Assembly: GCF_018070575.1 (NCBI RefSeq)
Contig: NZ_JAGPXN010000020.1
Location: 1-64,000, forward strand
From: Micromonospora sp. C31
GTDB lineage: Bacteria > Actinomycetota > Actinomycetes > Mycobacteriales > Micromonosporaceae
Length of the DNA stretch: 64,000 nt
Direction of reading: 5' to 3'
Shown here: positions 57,268-64,000 of the stretch, piece by piece
Position numbering within the stretch: the stretch's first letter is position 1
Layout: each line of letters begins with the position of its first letter
The notes under the pieces: generated by a model
Told to the model about the DNA's origin: nothing
The model's input: the letters and a program-made list of their open reading frames with translations, nothing else
Databases searched by the model: none
Position numbers and translations under genes: made by a program

Positions 57268-57468
57268 TCAGGCGACGAGGGCGTGTCGGGCCGGGCCGCG
57301 GTGGGGGGCGATGCTGCTGCCGTCGGGGAGTAGTTCGCCGGTGTCCTCGAAGACGATGACACCGTTGCAGAGCAGGCTCCAGCCCTGCTCAGGGAAGCAG
57401 GCGAGGACCCGGGCGGCTTCCCGGTCGGTCGCTTCGGCGGAGGGGCAGGTGGGTTGGTGCTGGCACAT
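57268..57468 (-). CDS. DUF5999 small protein
   Basis: This 66-residue protein begins MCQHQPTCPSAEATDREAA and has HPEQGW-like FPEQGWSLLCNGVIVFEDTGELLPDG. This is the DUF5999 family of actinomycetes, of unknown function. Cysteines at positions 2, 8 and about 24 may bind a metal. GGAGA lies 5-6 bp upstream of ATG 57468; ATG 57501 is a less likely start. Confidence 0.85.
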   Translation of the reverse strand: MCQHQPTCPSAEATDREAARVLACFPEQGWSLLCNGVIVFEDTGELLPDGSSIAPHRGPARHALVA

Positions 57469-57558
57469 CGGGATCTCCGGACTGTGGGGGCACTGTGTCA
57501 TGGTTCACATGACCAGTGACGCACAGTACCAAGCGAAAGTGGTCGGCATCGAGCAGGT

Positions 57559-58788
57559 ATGCGCGCGGTTCTTCGGAAATCCGCTGAACGGATGAGGGAT
57601 GATGGGCCGGACGGCGTGGAAACGCTCCCAGGGCTAGGGGTGGCTGCGCCGGGGGCGCCGGCCGGCTGCCGCCGTACGCTCGTCGAGCGGGCCCGGTGGC
57701 AGTGGCGGCCCACCGACGGCGCGGACCCGGCGGCGCGGGCCGAGGAGTTCCTCGCCGCGCACGGGCTGCCGCTGCACGACCTGGCCCGCCCCGCGCCCCG
57801 CCACGATCCGGCCGGGGTGTGCGGCGCCGCCCTCTACGTCTCCGCCGCCGCCGGCGCGGCCATGGTCGGCGCGCCGGTCGGCGCCGCCAACCCCGCCCCC
57901 GCGCTGCCGGAGGTCGCCGTGGTCGTCTACGGCCACGGCCCGGCCGCGCCGCGCCCGGCCGCGCCGCCCGGCGGGCGCTGGTGGCGCGGCGACTGGGCGG
58001 AGAGCTGGACGCCCCGCCAGCACGCCGACGCCGTGACGGCGGTCCGCGCGGCGATCGGCCGCGGCGACGTCTACCAGGTCAACCTCGTCGGCCACGCCGC
58101 CGCCCGCTACACCGGCGACCCGCTGCCGGCCCTGGGCCGGCTGGCCGCACTGCCCGGCGCCCGCTACGGCGGCACCCTCGCCGGGGCGGGCTGGGCGATC
58201 GGCTGCGCCAGCCCGGAGACCCTGGTGGAGCTGGCCGACGGGCGGCTGATCACCAGACCGATCAAGGGCACGCGCCCGGCCACCGTCGCCGGGCGGGCCG
58301 CGCTGCTCGCCTCGGCCAAGGAACGCGCGGAGCACGTGATGATCGTCGACCTGGAGCGCAACGACCTGGCCCGGGTGGCCCGCACCGGCAGCGTGCGCGT
58401 CGACGAGCTGTTCGCCGTACGCCGCTGGTGCGACCTGTGGCAGGCGGAGTCGACGGTGTCCGCGGCCGTGGCCGACGGGCTCGGCCTGGCGGACCTGCTG
58501 CGCGCGGTCTGCCCCGGCGGTTCGGTCACCGGCGCCCCGAAGCTCGCCGCCCTGGCGTGCGTCGCCGCGCTGGAGCCGGTCGGTCGGGGCGCCAGCATGG
58601 GCGCGCTCGGCTGGGTCGCCCCGGGACGCATCGACCTGGGCCTGACCATCCGCACCGCCGCGGTGGACGCCGAACGGGTGCACGTGTGGGCCGGCGGCGG
58701 CATCACCTGGGGCAGCGATCCCGACGCCGAGGTCGCCGAGGCGGCCGCGAAGGCCGCCCCGGTGCGCGCCGCGCTCGCGGGCCGCTGA
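57559..58788 (+). CDS. pabB: Aminodeoxychorismate synthase component I-like (PabB)
   Basis: This 409-residue chorismate-binding enzyme has RPIKGTRPATVAGR, the EHVMIVDLERNDLARVARTGSV motif, and GGSVTGAPKLAAL. These are shared by PabB, TrpE and isochorismate synthases. Lack of a glutaminase domain and the PIKGTRP motif favour PabB (folate branch). Its neighbours do not include pabA or pabC. The N-terminus is uncertain: ATG 57559 or 57592, neither with a good ribosome site. Confidence 0.85.
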   Translation: MRAVLRKSAERMRDDGPDGVETLPGLGVAAPGAPAGCRRTLVERARWQWRPTDGADPAARAEEFLAAHGLPLHDLARPAPRHDPAGVCGAALYVSAAAGAAMVGAPVGAANPAPALPEVAVVVYGHGPAAPRPAAPPGGRWWRGDWAESWTPRQHADAVTAVRAAIGRGDVYQVNLVGHAAARYTGDPLPALGRLAALPGARYGGTLAGAGWAIGCASPETLVELADGRLITRPIKGTRPATVAGRAALLASAKERAEHVMIVDLERNDLARVARTGSVRVDELFAVRRWCDLWQAESTVSAAVADGLGLADLLRAVCPGGSVTGAPKLAALACVAALEPVGRGASMGALGWVAPGRIDLGLTIRTAAVDAERVHVWAGGGITWGSDPDAEVAEAAAKAAPVRAALAGR

Positions 58789-58811
58789 GCGCACGTCGGC
58801 CGCGGCGCACC

Positions 58812-59771
58812 TCAGCGGCGCTCGGCGAAGTCGTCCAGCGCCGCCACGACCCGCTGCGCCATGCCGTTGCCGGAGCCGTGCCCGGCGGCCTCCAGCAGCT
58901 CCAGGCGGGCGTCGGGCCAGGCCTGCGCCAGCTGCCACGCCACCTGCGGCGGGCTGCTGATGTCGAGCCTGCCGTGCAGCAGCACCCCGGGGATGCCGGC
59001 CAGCCGCCCCGCCTCGCGCAGCAGTTGCCCCTCCGGCAGGAAGCACCCGTGGCGCCAGTAGTGGGTGACCAGCCGGGCGGACAACATCCGGAACACCGGG
59101 TCGGCGTAGCGGGGGTCGGGCCGGCGTCCGGGGGCGGTGGCGACGTGGGTGTCCTCCCAGTCGCACCACTGCCGCGCCGCCCGTTCGCGCACCGCCGGGT
59201 CCGCGTCGGCCAGCAGCCGGGCGTACGCGTCGGCCAGGTCGCCGTCGCGCTCGGCCGGCGGCACGCCGTCGCGGAAACGCGCCCACTCGGCCGGGAAGAC
59301 CCGCCCCATGTCCCGGGTGAGCCACTCGATCTCCCGTCGGGTGCCGGCGGTCACGCTGAACAGCACCACCTCGCTGACCTGTCGCGGGTGCCGCTGCGCG
59401 TACGCCAGGGCGAGACAGGCCCCCCAGGAGGCGCCGAGCACCAGCCAACGCTCCACGCCGAGATGTGCCCGCAGCAGTTCGATGTCGGCGATCAGATGGT
59501 CGGTGGTGTTGGTCGACAGCTCCACGCCCGCATCGGCGGCGTGCGGAGTGCTGCGACCGCAGCCCCGCTGGTCGAACAGGACCAACCGGTAGCGGGCCGG
59601 ATCGAAGAAGGTACGCCAGCTGGGCGTGCAGCCGGAGCCGGGACCGCCGTGCAGCACGACGGCGGGCTTGCCGTCGGGATTGCCGCACATCTCCCAGTAC
59701 ACGCGCTGGCCGTCACCGACGTCGAGCGTCCCGTGCGCGTACGGCTCGACCAGGGGATACCGCTCGGCCAT
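58812..59771 (-). CDS. pip: Proline iminopeptidase
   Basis: This 319-residue alpha/beta hydrolase is of the S33 family. It starts with YPLVEPYAHGTLDVGDGQRVYWEMCGNPDGKPAVVLHGGPGSGC. It has the nucleophile motif GASWGACLAL (Ser near 110), an acid Asp in RLDISSPPQ, and a His in AAGHGSGN. It removes N-terminal proline. GGGAGG precedes the ATG at 59771, with GTG 59780 rejected because it overlaps the ribosome site. It is divergent from a MarR gene with a palindromic operator between them. Confidence 0.92.
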   Translation of the reverse strand: MAERYPLVEPYAHGTLDVGDGQRVYWEMCGNPDGKPAVVLHGGPGSGCTPSWRTFFDPARYRLVLFDQRGCGRSTPHAADAGVELSTNTTDHLIADIELLRAHLGVERWLVLGASWGACLALAYAQRHPRQVSEVVLFSVTAGTRREIEWLTRDMGRVFPAEWARFRDGVPPAERDGDLADAYARLLADADPAVRERAARQWCDWEDTHVATAPGRRPDPRYADPVFRMLSARLVTHYWRHGCFLPEGQLLREAGRLAGIPGVLLHGRLDISSPPQVAWQLAQAWPDARLELLEAAGHGSGNGMAQRVVAALDDFAERR

Positions 59772-59801
59772 CACCCACACCTCCCGCTCTCCAGCCGATA
59801 C

Positions 59802-59813
59802 AACAGCGCTGTT
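59802..59813. promoter_or_regulatory. MarR operator palindrome
   Basis: AACAGCGCTGTT is a perfect 12-bp palindrome placed directly before the TACATT -10 box (59813-59818) of the leaderless MarR gene and 31 bp upstream of the proline iminopeptidase start. It should let the MarR protein repress both genes. Confidence 0.7.
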
Positions 59814-59824
59814 ACATTAGCGGG

Positions 59825-60307
59825 GTGAGTGACGCACCGGAACGGCAGGCCCTGGGCACGCTGCTGCGCCACGTCCTCGACGTGCTCGACGGCGACGTCG
59901 CCGCGGTCTACGCCGAACGGGGCCTGCCCGACTACCGGCCCCGGTTCTCACCACCGCTGCGGGTACTGCTCGCCGACGGGCCACTGCCCATCCGCGACCT
60001 GGCCCGCCGGGTCGGGGTCACCCACTCGGCGGCCAGTCAGACCGTGGCGCAGATGGCCCGCGCCGGCCTGGTCGAGCTGACCCCCGGCGCGGACGCCCGG
60101 CAGCGCATCGTCCGCCTGAGCGGCCGGGCCCACGAACTGCTCCCGCTGATCGAGGCGGAGTGGGCGGCGACGAGCGCCGCGATCCGTGAGCTGGACGCGG
60201 AGCTGTCGGTGCCGCTGGCCGATCTGCTGCACGAGGTGCTCGCCGCGGTGCGCCGGCGACCGATGCGCCGACGCATCGCCGACGCGGGCCTGCCGCCGCC
60301 CACCTGA
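59825..60307 (+). CDS. MarR-family regulator
   Basis: This 160-residue protein has a winged HTH (PLPIRDLARRVGVTHSAASQTVAQMARAGLVELTPGADARQRIVRLS). The wing sequence is DARQRIVRLS. The GTG at 59825 follows the TACATT box by 6 bp, so it is probably leaderless. It lies divergent from the proline iminopeptidase and upstream of, but not overlapping, the DrrB gene (convergent). Confidence 0.9.
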   Translation: MSDAPERQALGTLLRHVLDVLDGDVAAVYAERGLPDYRPRFSPPLRVLLADGPLPIRDLARRVGVTHSAASQTVAQMARAGLVELTPGADARQRIVRLSGRAHELLPLIEAEWAATSAAIRELDAELSVPLADLLHEVLAAVRRRPMRRRIADAGLPPPT

Positions 60308-60397
60308 GGCAGCCTCGGCGCGGGCCCAGCAGGGCCGTGGCCCCCTCCGCCGCCCTATCGAGCAGCGCCCCCGTGCGGCGCGGGCCGTCGCGTCCGG

Positions 60398-61216
60398 TCA
60401 GCGGCCGAGCCCGCGGTAGCGGCGCACCGCCAGGGCCCCGAACACGACGGTCAGCAGCAGCGGCCAGGCCACGGCGAGTGCGACGGCGTGCTGCGCGGCG
60501 AACGTCTCGCCGCCCCAGCCGGGGTTGCCGAACAGTTGCCGGCAGGCCGCGACGGTCGCCGACAGCGGGTTCCACGCGGCGACGGCGGCGAGCCAGTCGG
60601 GCATGGTGTCGGGGGAGACGAACGCGTTGGAGGTGAACCCGACCGGCCAGACGAGGATCTGCAGCATCACCACCGACTCGGGGCTGCGCAGCACCAGCGC
60701 CAGGTGGATGCCCACCCAGATCAGGGCGAAGCGCAGCAGCAGGAGCAGCCCGACGGCGGCCAGCGCGGCGGCAACGCCGCCGCGCCACTGCCAGCCGACG
60801 GCCACGCCGCAGGCGAGCATGACGGCCAGGCCGGCGGCGGAGTGCAGCAGGTCCGCGGCGGCCCGGCCGGTGAGCACCGCCGAGGACGCCGTCGGCAGCG
60901 ACCGGAACCGGTCGGTGACGCCGCGCGCGGTGTCGGTGGCCACGGCCGCGTACGTCGACTCGACGCCGAAGAGCATCGTCATGGCGAACATGCCGGGCAG
61001 CAGGAACTCGCGGTAGTCGCCGCCGCCGGGCACCCTCATCGCGCCACCGAACAGGTAGCCGAACATCAGCACCATCAGCACCGGGAAGAGCAGCCCGACG
61101 ACGAACTGCCCGGGTTGGCGCCGCCAGTGCGCCAACGCCCGGCCGGTGAGGACGACGCCGTCGGCGACGGCCCAGCGCAGGCGCCGCGGCACGGGGTGCG
61201 CGCTGGTCGCGTTCAT
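60398..61216 (-). CDS. ABC-2 exporter permease (DrrB-like)
   Basis: This 272-residue membrane protein has six hydrophobic segments and the ABC-2 signature ALIWVGIHLALVLRSPESVVM...WPVGFTSNAFVSPDTMPDWLAAVAAWNPLS. It is the partner of the ATPase encoded upstream, and the pair resembles the daunorubicin exporter DrrAB. The ATG at 61216 overlaps the ATPase stop (ATGA). Confidence 0.92.
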   Translation of the reverse strand: MNATSAHPVPRRLRWAVADGVVLTGRALAHWRRQPGQFVVGLLFPVLMVLMFGYLFGGAMRVPGGGDYREFLLPGMFAMTMLFGVESTYAAVATDTARGVTDRFRSLPTASSAVLTGRAAADLLHSAAGLAVMLACGVAVGWQWRGGVAAALAAVGLLLLLRFALIWVGIHLALVLRSPESVVMLQILVWPVGFTSNAFVSPDTMPDWLAAVAAWNPLSATVAACRQLFGNPGWGGETFAAQHAVALAVAWPLLLTVVFGALAVRRYRGLGR

Positions 61217-62196
61217 GCGCCCACCTTCTCCCCGTCGGGGCGGGCGGTGGGGGAGTCGACGCCGGTGAGCCGCAGGAACACCTCGTCGAGGGTGGGGCGG
61301 CGCACCGCGACGTCGGCGGCGGCCAGGCCGGCGTCGTCCAGCGCCCGCAGCACGGCGGCCAGCGCGGCCACCCGCCCGGTCACGGCGACGCTGAGGCGCA
61401 GACCCACCGCGTCGACCAGCGGGGTCGCGGCGACGGCGGCGCCGACGACGCGTACGGCCCGCGCCAGGTCGTCGGCGCGGGTCAGCACGACGTCGACGCG
61501 GTCGCCGCCGAGCGCGGACTTCAGCTGCTGCGGGGTGCCGTCGGCGACGACCCGGCCGGCGTCGACGATCCGGACGGTGTGGGCGAGCTGATCGGCCTCC
61601 TCCAGGTACTGCGTGGTCAGCAGCACGGTGGTGCCGTCGGCGACGAGCCGGCGTACCGCGTCCCACACCTGGGCGCGGGCGCGCGGGTCGAGGCCGGTGG
61701 TGGGCTCGTCGAGGAAGAGCACCGGCGGATCGAGGATCAGACCCGCCGCCAGGTCGAGGCGGCGACGCATCCCGCCGGAGTAGGTGCCGACGGGCCGCTC
61801 GGCGGCGTCGGTCAGGTCGAAGCGGGCCAGCAGGTCGGCGGCCCGGGCGCGGGCCCGCGCCCCGCCGAGGTGGTGCAGCCGCCCGAACAGCAGCAGGTTC
61901 TGCCGGCCGCTGAGCACCTCGTCGAGCGCGACGTGCTGCCCGACCAGACCGATGCGGGCGCGCACCCGTGCGGGGTGGCGCAGCACGTCGACACCGGCCA
62001 CCCGCGCCGCGCCGGCGTCGGGCCGGGCCAGGGTGCTCAGCACCCGTACCGCCGTGGTCTTGCCCGCCCCGTTCGGGCCGAGCAGACCGCAGACGGTGCC
62101 CGCCGGCACCGTCAGGTCCAGGCCGGCGAGGGCCTGCGTGCCGCCGTAGCGCTTGCGTAGTCCCTCGGCCTCGACAGCCGGTCCGTCATCGTGCAC
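61213..62196 (-). CDS. ABC exporter ATPase (DrrA-like)
   Basis: This 327-residue ATPase is complete and intact: Walker A LLGPNGAGKTT, Q-loop VGQHVAL, signature YSGGMRRRLDLAA, Walker B VLFLDEPTTGLD, and the switch in LLTTQYLEEAD (Gln in place of His, as in DrrA). A C-terminal DrrA-type domain follows. Together with the permease it should export a drug-like compound. The start is GTG 62196; GTG 62208 is an alternative. It contrasts with the residue-depleted ABC protein at 9998. Confidence 0.92.
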   Translation of the reverse strand: MHDDGPAVEAEGLRKRYGGTQALAGLDLTVPAGTVCGLLGPNGAGKTTAVRVLSTLARPDAGAARVAGVDVLRHPARVRARIGLVGQHVALDEVLSGRQNLLLFGRLHHLGGARARARAADLLARFDLTDAAERPVGTYSGGMRRRLDLAAGLILDPPVLFLDEPTTGLDPRARAQVWDAVRRLVADGTTVLLTTQYLEEADQLAHTVRIVDAGRVVADGTPQQLKSALGGDRVDVVLTRADDLARAVRVVGAAVAATPLVDAVGLRLSVAVTGRVAALAAVLRALDDAGLAAADVAVRRPTLDEVFLRLTGVDSPTARPDGEKVGA

Positions 62197-62222
62197 CCGT
62201 GCCCCCACCCACTCGTTCCGTA

Positions 62223-62251
62223 CGCCGTACCGTACATCATACGGTACGGCG
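62223..62251. promoter_or_regulatory. TetR operator, 29-bp palindrome
   Basis: Perfect 12-bp arms (CGCCGTACCGTA and complement) flank a 5-bp centre between the divergent TetR and exporter genes. The -10 box TAAAGT of the leaderless TetR gene lies 6 bp to the right. It is the evident operator for both directions. Confidence 0.85.
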
Positions 62252-62268
62252 CACGCTAAAGTGCCGGG

Positions 62269-63051
62269 ATGACGACCGAGTACAGCGGCACCGGCGACCC
62301 CGCACGCAGCCTCGCCCTGCTCTGGCGCACCCGCGAACGCACCAGCCGCAAGGGCCGACCCGACCTGTCCGTGGACCGCATCGTGCGCGCCGCCATCGAA
62401 GTGGCCGACGCCGAGGGCCTCGCCGCACTGTCCATGCGCCGCGTCGCCGAACGACTCGGCGTGGGCACCATGTCGCTCTACACCTACGTCCCCGGCAAGG
62501 GCGAACTGCTCGACGTCATGCTCGACACCGTCTACGGCGAGAGCACCCGCCCCGACGACGTGCCCGGCGGCTGGCGCGGCCGACTCACCCACATCGCCCG
62601 CGAAGCCTGGGCGCTCTACCTGCGCCACCCCTGGCTGCTGCAGGTCGCCACCACCCGCCCCCCGCTCGGCCCCAACGTCATCGCCCGCTACGAGTACGAA
62701 CTGCGCGCCGTCGACGGCATCGGCCTGACCGACCTCGAGATGGACGCCGTCGTCACCCTCGTCTCCGGCTACGTGCACGGCACCGTACGCAGCGCCGTGG
62801 AGGCCGCCCAGGCCGCCGCCCGCACCGGCATGACCGAGCAGCAGTGGTGGCAGGCCCACGCCCCCTACCTGGAGAAGGCCCTCGACCCGCGCCGCTACCC
62901 CCTCGCCGCGCGCGTCGGCACCGCAGCCGGCCAGGAGTACCAGGCCGCCACCGACCCCCACGGCGCGTTCGAGTTCGGCCTGGCCCGCATCCTCGACGGC
63001 ATCGAGATGCTCATCGCCGCCCGCCCGGACGCCACCACCGCCGACCGATAA
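62269..63051 (+). CDS. TetR-family regulator of the exporter
   Basis: This 260-residue regulator has an N-terminal TetR HTH (LSVDRIVRAAIEVADAEGLAALSMRRVAERLGVGTMSLYTYVPGKGELLDVMLDTVYG) and a TetR_C_1-type ligand domain. A 29-residue extension precedes the HTH. TAAAGT (62257-62262) is 6 bp upstream of the ATG, so the mRNA is probably leaderless. It is divergent from the DrrAB-type exporter and probably represses it until the drug binds. Confidence 0.92.
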   Translation: MTTEYSGTGDPARSLALLWRTRERTSRKGRPDLSVDRIVRAAIEVADAEGLAALSMRRVAERLGVGTMSLYTYVPGKGELLDVMLDTVYGESTRPDDVPGGWRGRLTHIAREAWALYLRHPWLLQVATTRPPLGPNVIARYEYELRAVDGIGLTDLEMDAVVTLVSGYVHGTVRSAVEAAQAAARTGMTEQQWWQAHAPYLEKALDPRRYPLAARVGTAAGQEYQAATDPHGAFEFGLARILDGIEMLIAARPDATTADR

Positions 63052-63061
63052 CCTTGCCAGC

Positions 63062-63571
63062 ATGACCATGCGTCCCATCAGGATCATCGGTGACCCCGTG
63101 CTGCGCACCCCCAGCGAGCCCGTCACCAGCTTCGACGTCGAGCTGCGCGCCCTGGTCACCGACCTGATGGACACCCTGCTCGGCGCACCCGGACGCGCCG
63201 GCGTCGCCGCCCCCCAGATCGGCGTCAACGCCCAGGTGTTCGTCTACGACGCCGACGGCGAACGCGGCCACCTGATCAACCCGACGCTGCAACTGTCGGA
63301 GGAACTACAGGACGACGACGAGGGCTGCCTGTCGATCCCCGGGCTCTACTTCCCGACCCCACGCGCCCTGCACGCCACCGCACACGGCTTCGACCAGCAC
63401 GGCGAGCCGCTGACCATCTCCGGCAGCGGATTCCTCGCCCGGGCCCTGCAACACGAGACCGACCACCTCGCCGGGCGTCTCTACGTCGACACCCTGCGCG
63501 GCGACACCCGCCGCCGGGCGCTGCGGGAGATCCGCGCCGGCCGCTTCGACTCGCCCAGCCGCCGCGGCTGA
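63062..63571 (+). CDS. def: Peptide deformylase
   Basis: This 169-residue enzyme removes the formyl group from nascent proteins. All motifs are present: GVAAPQIG, DEGCLSIPG (Cys ligand), and QHETDHLAG (His-Glu-His). The short spacing and IPGLYFPTPR insert place it among type 1B/III-like actinobacterial forms. TAACCT 7 bp before the ATG suggests a leaderless mRNA. It is the stand-alone counterpart of the deformylase domain in the fusion protein at 1743. Confidence 0.95.
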   Translation: MTMRPIRIIGDPVLRTPSEPVTSFDVELRALVTDLMDTLLGAPGRAGVAAPQIGVNAQVFVYDADGERGHLINPTLQLSEELQDDDEGCLSIPGLYFPTPRALHATAHGFDQHGEPLTISGSGFLARALQHETDHLAGRLYVDTLRGDTRRRALREIRAGRFDSPSRRG

Positions 63572-63669
63572 CCCCCCACGTACGCCAACGGCCGCCGGAT
63601 CCCGACGGGCCCGCGCGGCACCCGCTCACCCGCGACGGCACTCCACGACGGAAGCCACCAGGCACCCGG

Positions 63670-64000
63670 TCAGCGAGCGCGCAGCGCGTACTCGCCGTAG
63701 TCGGCCACCCGGGTGAAGCCCAGCCGCCCGTAGAGCCGCAACGCCGCCACATTGTCCGCCTTCACGTTGAGCGTGACGTGCGCGACGTGCTCCCGCAGCC
63801 GCCGGCACACCGCCGCCACCGCCGCGCCGGCCAGCCCCCGCCCGCGGGCCCGGGGGTGGGTCGTCACGTTGCCCAGCGCCGCCACCGAATACGCCGGGGA
63901 GAACACGTGCACCCCGGCGACCGCCACCAGCTCACCGCCGTCGCGCACACCCACGTACTGGCCGGTGTCCAGCATCCGCGCGTCGAACCAGTTGCCCGGG
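63670..64000 (-). CDS. GNAT acetyltransferase, 5' end outside window
   Basis: This is the C-terminal 109 residues of a GNAT-family acetyltransferase, still open at the window edge. It has the acetyl-CoA site VTTHPRARGRGLAGAAVAAV and the end ALRLYGRLGFTRVADYGEYALR. The protein continues leftward in its own frame past 64000 on the plus-strand scale, so its start and true length are unknown. The substrate is unknown. Confidence 0.85.
   Translation of the reverse strand, partial: PGNWFDARMLDTGQYVGVRDGGELVAVAGVHVFSPAYSVAALGNVTTHPRARGRGLAGAAVAAVCRRLREHVAHVTLNVKADNVAALRLYGRLGFTRVADYGEYALRAR

Noticed and set aside
53079..57362. Open frame of about 1400 codons on the minus strand
   Set aside because: It is the shadow of sir2 and gcvP, with an improbable His/Arg/Pro-rich composition.

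Overview
The window is a high-GC actinomycete chromosome segment, most likely from a Micromonospora-like member of the Micromonosporaceae. The support is indirect: very high GC, frequent GTG starts, many 4-bp stop/start overlaps, several apparently leaderless genes, mycothiol-type formaldehyde detoxification, an EthA/EthR pair, and a gene order at 46-57 kb matching the Mycobacterium tuberculosis Rv1822-Rv1832 block. The species cannot be fixed from the sequence alone. There is no rRNA, CRISPR array, transposase or phage structural gene.

Left part (0-12 kb). An ArsR/SRPBCC pair with two near-identical operators and a HAD phosphatase are followed by an unusual cluster. A trypsin-like protease fused to a complete peptide deformylase (1743-3707) faces a Trypco1 protein, the family that co-occurs with such proteases. 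Beyond a small unknown gene lies a leftward four-gene operon with 4-bp overlaps throughout. It encodes an ABC-type ATPase lacking every catalytic residue, a Tat-type lipoprotein binding protein, a fused two-domain permease, and a membrane-anchored STAND/TPR protein without the Walker A lysine. This block (1.7-10.6 kb) is the best candidate for an undescribed system, possibly a membrane sensor linked to a protease/deformylase effector. A WYL regulator with a divergent target follows.

Middle-left part (12-31 kb). Heme oxygenase lies beside a DUF2470 protein. A TetR/EthR-like regulator and a 36-bp palindrome control a Baeyer-Villiger monooxygenase, SDR and hydrolase operon. Next come the mycothiol-dependent formaldehyde dehydrogenase with an MBL hydrolase, a MEDS-HATPase signalling protein, a DUF3626 protein, and three related secreted lysozyme-like proteins. 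Two of the three are copies of one segment of about 1 kb including its long leader. Between the copies lie an MFS exporter whose start is unclear, a geranylgeranyl-reductase-like flavoprotein, an SDR and an AbiEii-like nucleotidyltransferase pair.

Selenium block (31-40 kb). A selenocysteine formate dehydrogenase (in-frame TGA followed by a SECIS-like hairpin) is followed by its iron-sulfur subunit, an NrfD-type membrane subunit, tRNA-Sec, selA and selB. This is a self-contained selenoprotein locus apart from selD, which is not in the window.

Right part (40-64 kb). Small hypothetical and stress genes and a SpoIIE-type phosphatase lead into the conserved block pgsA-like, DUF881, sbp, DUF881, gcvH, FHA (GarA-like), MerR (FtsR-like), DUF151 nuclease, MerR. 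Then come Sir2 and gcvP with a glycine riboswitch. The end holds a PabB-like enzyme, proline iminopeptidase with a MarR regulator, a DrrAB-type exporter with a TetR regulator and a perfect operator, a stand-alone peptide deformylase, and a GNAT acetyltransferase cut by the window edge.
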